Origin: an uncultured Clostridia bacterium
GTDB lineage: Bacteria; Bacillota; Clostridia; Oscillospirales; CAG-272
Assembly: GCA_947304475.1 (NCBI GenBank)
Contig: CAMZBE010000119.1
Location: forward strand, 1 to 5,031
Reading direction: 5' to 3'
DNA: 5,031 nt
This document shows, piece by piece, positions 1-4,931 of the stretch; the stretch's first letter is position 1, and each line of letters opens with the position of its first letter. The notes under the pieces are model-generated. The model did not search any database. It saw nothing but the letters and a program-made list of their open reading frames with translations, and was not told the DNA's origin. The translations under genes were made by a program, and so were the position numbers.

Positions 1-1
1 A

Positions 2-40
2 GCGGCGCAAACTTCATTTCATAATGAAGTTCTTTGCCGC
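2..40. repeat. Imperfect inverted repeat (hairpin), first of two adjoining
   Basis: The core is an 8-base stem, ACTTCATT at 11-18 against AATGAAGT at 23-30, with a 4-base loop. An outer GCGGC (2-6) pairs with GCCGC (36-40) across an unpaired internal loop. It lies 55 bases beyond the stop codon of the last minus-strand gene. Neither strand has a run of T after it, so it does not look like an ordinary intrinsic terminator. It could be a 3'-end RNA stabiliser or part of a dispersed intergenic repeat; the sequence alone does not decide. The window edge may cut it. Confidence 0.6.
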
Positions 41-60
41 GCTTTCTTTCAAGAAAGCGC
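39..60. repeat. Perfect inverted repeat (hairpin), second of two adjoining
   Basis: GCGCTTTCT (39-47) is perfectly complementary to AGAAAGCGC (52-60), with loop TTCA at 48-51. It shares bases 39-40 with the outer stem of the neighbouring hairpin, so the two structures abut or compete at their edge. It is 35 bases past the stop of the last minus-strand gene. On the minus strand it would be the first structure met after that gene, but no T tract follows, so any terminator role is doubtful. Confidence 0.6.
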
Positions 61-95
61 GAGAAAACTCCTCTTCCGGCGTCCGTGGCAGACGG

Positions 96-950
96 TCAGT
101 TTTCCTGCATCGTCTTTCTTAAAAACTCCGCCGCCTGCCCGATATCCTTTATCGGATCGTCGCCCGCCTCGCGTTCGATGGTGAGAAAGCCGCGGTATCC
201 GATCTCGTCCAGGGCGGAAAGATAGGCAGGGAAGCCGACCTTCCCTTCGCCGAGCGGGAGTTCACAGTAGAAGGTCGCCCCGCGTACGTCCTCGGGCGTC
301 GGCGTCACGCCGTAGATATATTCGGGATTGGTGCGCTTCACCATGATCCCGTCCTTTGCGTGGGTATGCACGATATAGTCCTTCAGGTTACGCACGGCGT
401 CCACCGGATCGTCCCCGACCACCATCACCAGGTTCGCCGGATCCAGATTGACCGAAACCCCGCGCGAACCGAGCGAGTCGAGGAAGCGTTTTAAGACAGA
501 GGACGGCTCGGGACCGGTCTCGAGCGCGAAATGCGAGCCGAGTCCGTCGGCGAATTCCGCCAACTCCCGGCACGCCTCCTGCATCACTTTATACCGGTCG
601 TGAGAAGGATCCGACGGCACCACGCCGATATGCGTCGTTACGATATCCGAACCCAACTCCTTCGCCAATTCCATAATCCGCTTCGACTTTTCGATCAGCG
701 CCGGGTTCAACTCCGGGTTCCCGAATCCGCGTCCCAGATCCCCGCAGATCGCAGAAAAGACCAGCCCCGCGTCGCCCGTCATCGAGAGCAACTCGCGTTT
801 CTTCTCCCGCGTCATATTTTCGGGCGCGTGCTCGCCCGCCGTGCAGTACATTTGCACACCCTGCGCCCCGATCCGCTTTGCCGCCGCGATCGCCTCACGG
901 TCCGGCAGACGGAAGGACTCGAGCATCACCCCGATCGGAAAACGGTACAT
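96..950 (-). CDS. Sugar phosphate isomerase/epimerase family protein (xylose isomerase-like TIM barrel)
   Basis: A 284-residue cytosolic protein with no signal peptide or membrane segment, about the usual length for a single-domain member of the AP endonuclease 2 / xylose isomerase-like TIM-barrel superfamily. Such proteins isomerise or epimerise sugars, inositols or sugar phosphates using a divalent metal. Visible strand-end motifs fit the fold: THIG (106-109), ALETGPE with E144, VNLDPANL with D170, HTHAKD (195-200) with H197 and LTIERE with E259. E144, D170, H197 and E259 match the four metal ligands expected for the family, so the enzyme is probably active. The start is well set: AAGGAG lies 6 bases upstream of the ATG. 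It follows the upstream isomerase gene by 12 bases, so the two are translated from one message. The two proteins share fold and motif order but are clearly different in sequence, so this is not a recent duplication. The substrate cannot be named. Confidence 0.88.
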   Translation of the reverse strand: MYRFPIGVMLESFRLPDREAIAAAKRIGAQGVQMYCTAGEHAPENMTREKKRELLSMTGDAGLVFSAICGDLGRGFGNPELNPALIEKSKRIMELAKELGSDIVTTHIGVVPSDPSHDRYKVMQEACRELAEFADGLGSHFALETGPEPSSVLKRFLDSLGSRGVSVNLDPANLVMVVGDDPVDAVRNLKDYIVHTHAKDGIMVKRTNPEYIYGVTPTPEDVRGATFYCELPLGEGKVGFPAYLSALDEIGYRGFLTIEREAGDDPIKDIGQAAEFLRKTMQEN

Positions 951-956
951 ACAGGT

Positions 957-962
957 CTCCTT
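957..962 (-). promoter_or_regulatory. Ribosome binding site of the distal isomerase gene
   Basis: The minus strand reads AAGGAG directly after the TGA of the upstream isomerase gene and 6 bases before the ATG at 950. It fills most of the 12-base gap and fixes the start codon. Confidence 0.85.
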
Positions 963-1829
963 TCAGAACAGGCAGTCGGTTAAGAACGCGTAGCCCTCGG
1001 AGAGGGCGGGGAGAAGGTCTTCGGTCCCCTCGAACTCGAGCGATACCCACCCGTCGTATCCCGCGTTTTTCAGCGTCTCAAGGCAGGCGGCAACGTCGAC
1101 GTTCCCGCGTCCGGGGATCGTCCCGCGCCAAAGATTGCCCCCGGGAGAACGGTTGAAACCGTCCGGGATCGGTTCTCCCGCGGCAGGCGCGGGCAGAAGC
1201 AGGAAGTCCTTTGCGTGGACGTGAACCGCGTAGGGAGCGGCGACCTTGACCGCCGCCGGATTATCGCAGTCGACAATCGAAAAATTTCCGATATCGACCA
1301 GCCACCCGTAGTTCGGGTGTCCGACCGCGTCGATCAGGCGCTTCACGCGTTCGGGGGATTGATAGACAAAGCCGTGGTTCTCGGTGCAGGTGCGGATCCC
1401 GACCGACGCCGCGTACTCCGTCACGCGTCTGATCCGGGGCGCCATCTCGGCGATCCCGTCCTCCCAGGTGTAGCCGGGAAGGTTGCGCAGATGAAAACTC
1501 GCGTCGTGCCGGAGCAGGGGAGCGCCGAGGATCTTCGCGACGTCGATCTTGCGACAGATCCGCTCGATCTCCCGTTCGGGATCGTCCGAGAGAAAGTCCG
1601 CCGAGACGGTGTACGCCAAAACGGCAAGACCGTATTCGTCCGCCGCCGACCGCGCCTCTCGGGCAAGAGCGATCTCGTTCCCCTCGATCCCCCACGCGGG
1701 ATTTGCGAGGTCAATGAACTCGATGCCGGCAAATCCGATTTTTTGGGCAAGCCGGATAATCTCCCGGTAGCCGCAGCGGCTATCCCGGAGCAGTCGGTCA
1801 AAACTGTAACTGCTGACGCCGATTTTCAT
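963..1829 (-). CDS. Sugar phosphate isomerase/epimerase family protein (xylose isomerase-like TIM barrel)
   Basis: A 288-residue cytosolic TIM-barrel protein of the same superfamily as its downstream neighbour. It starts MKIGVSSYSF, a typical first strand, and shows KIGFAGIEFIDL near the N-terminus. Counting from the longer start (add-one numbering), it has CTENHG with E151, WLVDIGNF with D180, HVHAKD with H206 and VSLEFEG with E266, the expected Glu-Asp-His-Glu metal site. The stretch GNLWRGTIPGRGNVD before the last strand resembles family members acting on sugars or hydroxypyruvate-like compounds, but no substrate can be assigned. Two ATG codons are adjacent (1832 and 1829). I chose the second because GAGG is then 6 bases away instead of 3; the alternative adds one Met. 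It follows glmM after a gap with a terminator-like hairpin and is tightly coupled to the next isomerase gene. Confidence 0.88.
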   Translation of the reverse strand: MKIGVSSYSFDRLLRDSRCGYREIIRLAQKIGFAGIEFIDLANPAWGIEGNEIALAREARSAADEYGLAVLAYTVSADFLSDDPEREIERICRKIDVAKILGAPLLRHDASFHLRNLPGYTWEDGIAEMAPRIRRVTEYAASVGIRTCTENHGFVYQSPERVKRLIDAVGHPNYGWLVDIGNFSIVDCDNPAAVKVAAPYAVHVHAKDFLLLPAPAAGEPIPDGFNRSPGGNLWRGTIPGRGNVDVAACLETLKNAGYDGWVSLEFEGTEDLLPALSEGYAFLTDCLF

Positions 1830-1832
1830 CAT

Positions 1833-1839
1833 TCACCTC
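1833..1839 (-). promoter_or_regulatory. Ribosome binding site deciding between two adjacent ATGs
   Basis: The minus strand reads GAGGTGA, a 7-base match to the anti-Shine-Dalgarno complement. It touches the first ATG (1832), while its GAGG core is 6 bases from the second ATG (1829), which favours the second. Confidence 0.75.
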
Positions 1840-1885
1840 AAAAAACGGACGAAACCCCCTTCCCGGGAAGGGGAAGAGGGTTCCG
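1840..1885 (-). terminator. Terminator-like hairpin between glmM and the isomerase pair
   Basis: On the minus strand CGGAACCC (1885-1878) can pair with GGGTTTCG (1857-1850) with one G-U pair. Inside it lies the self-complementary CCTTCCCGGGAAGG (1871-1858), with 1877-1872 as a bulge. Alternatively the perfect 18-base palindrome CCCCTTCCCGGGAAGGGG (1856-1873) folds alone. Six T follow at 1845-1840, 4 bases after the longer stem. That offset, and the isomerase ribosome binding site starting right after the T run, make it an imperfect terminator. It may reduce rather than stop transcription into the isomerase genes. Confidence 0.45.
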
Positions 1886-1896
1886 GTCGGGTGTTT

Positions 1897-3285
1897 TCAA
1901 TTCAGCCCCGCCTTGCTTTTGACCAGCGCCGCGACCTCGTCGACGTAGCGGTGGCAGGTCGCCTCGTCCTTTGCCTCGACCATCACGCGGATTAGCGGTT
2001 CGGTCCCCGATTTGCGGAGCAGGAGCCGTCCGTTCGCGCCGAGTTCCGCGTTGATCTCGTCGACGCGTTTCAGGATCCCGGGATCGTTTTCGATCGCGTC
2101 CTTGTCTTCGACGCGCACGTTCTCGAGCACCTGCGGATAGATGGTTACGGGGGCGGCGAGTTCGGAGAGCGGCTTCTTCTGTTCGAGCATACACTCGGTC
2201 AGTTTGATGGCGGTCAGGATACCGTCGCCCGTCGTCGCGTACTTGGAGAGGATGATGTGTCCCGACTGTTCGCCGCCGACGCAGTGACCGTTCTTCAGCA
2301 TACATTCGTAGACGAAGCGGTCTCCGACCGTCGTTTTCTCGTAGCCGATGCCCGCCTCGTCGAGCGCGCGGAAGAGCCCGAGGTTCGACATCACGGTCGC
2401 GACGATGGTGTTGTTGGTGAGTTGCCCCTTCGCCGAAAGCGACTTGCCGAAGATGTAGAGGATATGGTCGCCGTTCACGACGTCGCCGTTCTCGTCAACG
2501 GCAAGGCAGCGGTCGGCGTCGCCGTCAAAGGCAAACCCGACGTCCAGTTGATTGGAGCGCACGAAACGCTGCAGCCCCTCGATGTGCGTCGAACCGGCGC
2601 CGTCGTTGATGTTGGTGCCGTCGGGGTTGTTGTTGATGACGTAGGTCTTCGCTCCGAGGGCGTCGAAGACCGATTTCGCGATCATCCAACTCGAACCGTT
2701 CGCACAGTCAAGACCGACCTTCAACTGCTTGAAACTGCGCGTCGCGAGCGAGATCAGATAGCCGACGTAGCGGTTCCGCCCGGCGGCGTGGTCGATGATC
2801 TGCCCGATCTCGCGTCCGGTCGCGAAGGGAAGATCGTCCCCCTCGACGCCGAAGCCGGACAGGTCGCCGTCGATATACCGTTCGATCAGGGCGATGGTCT
2901 CGTCGTCCATCTTTTCGCCCCAGCGGTTGACCAGTTTGATGCCGTTGTCGTGGAAAGCGTTGTGAGACGCCGAAATCATCACGCCGCAGTCGAAATCGTC
3001 AAGACGCGTGATGTACGAAACGCTCGGCGTGGTGGTGACGTGCATGATGTAGGCGTCGGCGCCCGAGGCGGTGAGCCCCGCCGCCATCGCGTACTCGAAC
3101 ATATAGGACGAGCGGCGCGTATCCTTTCCGATCACGACCTTCGTCCGGTGCCCCGGAACGGGGAAGCCGGCAAGTTCGCTCCCGTAGTACCAGCCGAGAA
3201 ATCTTCCGACCTTGAAGGCGTGGATTCCTTTTAAGGTGACGTTCGCTTCGCCGCGGAAACCGTCTGTTCCGAAATATTTACCCAT
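1897..3285 (-). CDS. glmM: Phosphoglucosamine mutase
   Basis: Interconverts glucosamine-6-phosphate and glucosamine-1-phosphate, the step toward UDP-N-acetylglucosamine for peptidoglycan. It acts in the cytosol and needs Mg2+ and phosphorylation of its active serine. The 462-residue protein begins MGKYFGTDGFRGEAN, the usual start of the family (members are about 445-450 residues). In order: active-site loop ISASHNAFHDNGIK with catalytic Ser107, metal-binding DGDADR (254-259), sugar-specificity loop GGEQSGH (337-343) and phosphate-binding loop RKSGTEP (424-430). GlmM rather than another hexose phosphate mutase is supported by the FGTDGFRG start and the GGEQSGH loop. The loop has Ala110 where SASHNP is common. 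An ATG exists 29 codons upstream, but that extension would encode the intergenic hairpin and has no family likeness, so I start at 3285. The ribosome binding site is weak (GAGAAAG). No promoter is seen in the gap to purA, so expression probably depends on readthrough from purA. Confidence 0.96.
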   Translation of the reverse strand: MGKYFGTDGFRGEANVTLKGIHAFKVGRFLGWYYGSELAGFPVPGHRTKVVIGKDTRRSSYMFEYAMAAGLTASGADAYIMHVTTTPSVSYITRLDDFDCGVMISASHNAFHDNGIKLVNRWGEKMDDETIALIERYIDGDLSGFGVEGDDLPFATGREIGQIIDHAAGRNRYVGYLISLATRSFKQLKVGLDCANGSSWMIAKSVFDALGAKTYVINNNPDGTNINDGAGSTHIEGLQRFVRSNQLDVGFAFDGDADRCLAVDENGDVVNGDHILYIFGKSLSAKGQLTNNTIVATVMSNLGLFRALDEAGIGYEKTTVGDRFVYECMLKNGHCVGGEQSGHIILSKYATTGDGILTAIKLTECMLEQKKPLSELAAPVTIYPQVLENVRVEDKDAIENDPGILKRVDEINAELGANGRLLLRKSGTEPLIRVMVEAKDEATCHRYVDEVAALVKSKAGLN

Positions 3286-3336
3286 TGTCTTTCTCGCTTT
3301 CGTTCGTTTTTTGGACAAATCGGTTTTTTGGTGCAA

Positions 3337-3370
3337 GAGGACTGCCGCGCCCGCAGGGGCGGCAGTCCTC
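3337..3370 (-). terminator. Strong inter-cistronic hairpin between purA and glmM
   Basis: A 12-base perfect stem, GAGGACTGCCGC (3337-3348) against GCGGCAGTCCTC (3359-3370). It extends by three more C-G pairs around a GCA loop if G3349 is bulged. It starts 12 bases after the purA stop codon. On the minus strand the bases after the stem are TTGCACC, not a T run, so it lacks the U tract of a true intrinsic terminator. On the plus strand AAAAACG and then six T follow, but no plus-strand gene ends here. It may be a weak or decayed terminator, or an RNA-processing or stability element that separates purA and glmM levels. The call as terminator is tentative; the hairpin is certain. Confidence 0.45.
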
Positions 3371-3382
3371 AAAAACGTTTTT

Positions 3383-4663
3383 TCAGCGCCGGTAGATCAG
3401 TTCGTCGCGGCGCGGTCCGTTCGAGACCATGGTGATCGGCACGCCGATCTCCCCTTCGATGAATTCCACGTAGTCGCGGCATTCCTTCGGCAGGTCGGCG
3501 TACTTGGTGATCCCGCGCACGTCGCACTTCCAGCCCGGCAGTACTTTCAGGACCGGTTTGCACTTTTCGAGCGTCGGGGTAGTGGGGAAGTTCTTCAGGA
3601 TCTTGCCGTCCGGCGTCTCGTACCCGACGCAGACCGGGATCTCGTCAAGGTAGCCGAGCGCGTCGACGACGGTTAAGACAACTTCGGTCGCGCCCTGGAT
3701 CTCGACGCCGTAGCGCGTCGCCACGCAGTCGAACCAACCCATACGCCGCGGACGTCCGGTGGTCGCGCCGAATTCGCCGGCGTCGCCGCCCCGGATCCGC
3801 ATTTCCTGCGCCTTCTCGGGATCGAGGATCTCGGAAACGAAGGCGCCCGCGCCGACCGCGCTCGAATACGCCTTGGTCACGCAGATCACATCGCGGATCA
3901 TATAGGGCGGGATCCCCGCGCCGACCGCGCCGAACCCGGCGAGCGTCGACGAACTGGTCACCATCGGATAGATGCCGTGATCGGGATCCTTCAGGCTGCC
4001 GAGTTGCCCTTCGAGCAGGACGTTCTTGCCGGCTTTGAGCGCGTCGCGCAGGTACGCGAAACTGTCGCCCACGTAGGGACGGATCGCGTCGCGCTTCTTC
4101 ATCAGGTCGGCAAACAGTTCGTCGGCGTTGATGGGATCACGGTGATAGAGACTGCCGAGGATCAGGTTCTTCACTTCCAGCACGCGCACCAGTTTCTTGT
4201 ACGCGTAGTCCTCGTCCATCAGTTCGCAGATCTCGAAGCCGATTTTGGCGTACTTGTCGGAATAGAACGGCGCGATCCCGCTCTTGGTAGAGCCGAACGC
4301 CGCCCCCTTCAGCCGCTCCTCTTCGGCAACGTCGAACAGGATATGGTAGGGCATTACGATCTGCACGCGGTCGGAGACCATAAGATCGGGGTTCGCCCCC
4401 TTCTCCCGGACCGATTCGACCTCTTTTAAGAATTTATCGACGTCGAGCGCGACGCCGTTCCCGATGATATTCTTGATATGGGGATAGAAAACGCCCGAGG
4501 GAAGTTGGTGGAGCGCAGTCTTCCCGTACTCGTTGATGATGGTGTGTCCGGCGTTGGATCCGCCCTGAAATCTGACGACGACGTCAGATTCAGCCGCCAG
4601 AAGGTCTGTGATCTTGCCTTTTCCTTCGTCGCCCCAGTTGGCGCCGACAATCGCTTTGACCAT
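3383..4663 (-). CDS. purA: Adenylosuccinate synthetase
   Basis: Joins aspartate to IMP using GTP to give adenylosuccinate, the first committed step from IMP to AMP; a cytosolic dimeric enzyme. The 426-residue length fits the family (E. coli about 432). Motifs in order: P-loop-like NWGDEGKGK (9-17) with catalytic Asp12, FQGGSNAGHT with catalytic His40, IGNGVALD (67-74), STKSGIAPFYSDK (125-137), EGQLGSLKDPDHGIYP (218-233), TKAYSSAVGAGAF (263-275), GATTGRPRRMGWFD (299-312), and a C-terminal GVPITMVSNGP (407-417) with the guanine-site pattern. Some substrate-contact positions conserved in E. coli differ (Arg143 to Lys140, Gln224 to Leu221, by my alignment from memory). I believe these mark a variant common in Clostridia rather than loss of function. 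The start is supported by GGAAGGG 7 bases upstream and by the family N-terminus MVKAIVGANWGDEGKGK. It is first in the minus-strand row. Confidence 0.97.
   Translation of the reverse strand: MVKAIVGANWGDEGKGKITDLLAAESDVVVRFQGGSNAGHTIINEYGKTALHQLPSGVFYPHIKNIIGNGVALDVDKFLKEVESVREKGANPDLMVSDRVQIVMPYHILFDVAEEERLKGAAFGSTKSGIAPFYSDKYAKIGFEICELMDEDYAYKKLVRVLEVKNLILGSLYHRDPINADELFADLMKKRDAIRPYVGDSFAYLRDALKAGKNVLLEGQLGSLKDPDHGIYPMVTSSSTLAGFGAVGAGIPPYMIRDVICVTKAYSSAVGAGAFVSEILDPEKAQEMRIRGGDAGEFGATTGRPRRMGWFDCVATRYGVEIQGATEVVLTVVDALGYLDEIPVCVGYETPDGKILKNFPTTPTLEKCKPVLKVLPGWKCDVRGITKYADLPKECRDYVEFIEGEIGVPITMVSNGPRRDELIYRR
4569..4590. repeat. Perfect 9-base inverted repeat inside the purA coding start
   Basis: AATCTGACG (4569-4577) pairs perfectly with CGTCAGATT (4582-4590) around a 4-base loop. 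It lies within purA codons for about residues 25-32 (ESDVVVRF), some 75-95 bases into the reading frame. In the message it forms a compact hairpin. It may be a chance effect of GAC/GTC codons, or may affect early translation. Confidence 0.5.
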
Positions 4664-4670
4664 GGAATTG

Positions 4671-4677
4671 CCCTTCC
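4671..4677 (-). promoter_or_regulatory. Ribosome binding site of purA
   Basis: The minus strand reads GGAAGGG, 7 bases before the ATG at 4663. It is a moderate match to AGGAGG and agrees with the start given by the PurA family N-terminus. Confidence 0.65.
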
Positions 4678-4730
4678 GTTTTCAGTGTTCGGTCGCGCGC
4701 AGCCCGCGGCGGCACGCATACCCTTGAAAC

Positions 4731-4759
4731 AGTATAACACAAGTCGCGCCGGATTGCAA
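4731..4759 (-). promoter_or_regulatory. Promoter of the purA row (sigma-A type, extended -10)
   Basis: On the minus strand the -35 is TTGCAA (4759-4754), then exactly 17 bases, then the -10 TATACT (4736-4731). The -10 is preceded by TGT, an extended -10 element. Matches are 4 of 6 and 5 of 6 to the sigma-A consensus. Transcription would start near 4724, giving a leader of about 60 bases before purA. I see no riboswitch fold in so short a leader. It is the only good minus-strand promoter I found in the window, so it probably serves glmM and, in part, the isomerase genes. Confidence 0.75.
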
Positions 4760-4872
4760 GACGAAGTGAACATTCTTTTCCTTTTTTTGCGTTCCGGGAC
4801 GGCTTGTTTTCCCGGTTTGACGGCACTTTTCGCGCTGCCGCCGAAAAAAACTTATTTTCTTGTATCTTCGTA

Positions 4873-4901
4873 TTGACAGAAGACGTACATTCTGGTATAA
4901 T
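4873..4901 (+). promoter_or_regulatory. Consensus sigma-A promoter of the divergent plus-strand gene
   Basis: TTGACA (4873-4878) and TATAAT (4896-4901) are both perfect consensus hexamers with the ideal 17-base spacer. TGG just before the -10 makes it an extended -10 as well. Transcription would start near 4907-4908, leaving a leader of about 25 bases. A promoter this strong without control would be very active, which fits the repressor-like palindrome lying over its downstream edge. Confidence 0.92.
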
Positions 4902-4912
4902 TGTATACAATT
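4899..4912. promoter_or_regulatory. Palindromic operator candidate over the -10 and start site
   Basis: AATTGTATACAATT is a perfect 14-base palindrome centred between 4905 and 4906. It overlaps the last bases of the -10 hexamer and the predicted transcription start, a classic position for a repressor that blocks RNA polymerase. The core TTGTATACAA resembles operators I recall for some GntR-family regulators; that family link is an inference. No regulator gene is in the window. Confidence 0.6.
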
Positions 4913-4917
4913 CTGAA

Positions 4918-4923
4918 AAGGAG
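4918..4923 (+). promoter_or_regulatory. Ribosome binding site of the divergent gene
   Basis: AAGGAG, 8 bases before the ATG at 4932, is a strong Shine-Dalgarno match. With the promoter just upstream it makes the start of the partial gene secure even though only 33 codons are visible. Confidence 0.85.
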
Positions 4924-4931
4924 AGACCGAA

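Noticed and set aside
34..225. Small plus-strand open frame of 63 codons at the left edge
   Set aside because: It starts in the inverted repeats and runs into the antisense of the last isomerase gene. It has no ribosome binding site or protein family likeness.
1215..1922. Plus-strand open frame (235 codons) opposite the first isomerase gene
   Set aside because: It is a shadow of the minus-strand isomerase, rich in Arg, Asp and Val, with no recognisable domain or translation signal.
2257..3234. Long plus-strand open frame (325 codons) opposite glmM
   Set aside because: It is antisense to a clear glmM. Its product is a low-complexity Val/Asp/Arg-rich string without any domain, as expected from the complement of GC-rich codons. 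It has no promoter or ribosome binding site.
3286..3372. N-terminal extension of glmM by 29 codons
   Set aside because: The extra codons would be read from the intergenic hairpin and do not resemble the family, while MGKYFGTDGFRG at 3285 is the standard GlmM start.
4794..4840. Short stems CCGGGA/TCCCGG (4794-4815) and CGGCA/TGCCG (4821-4840) in the divergent region
   Set aside because: Stems of 5-6 bases with 10-base loops and no T tract on the relevant strand are expected by chance in GC-rich DNA.
4478..4876. Plus-strand open frame reaching into the divergent control region
   Set aside because: It lies antisense to the start of purA and then crosses the purA promoter, and it has no initiation signals.
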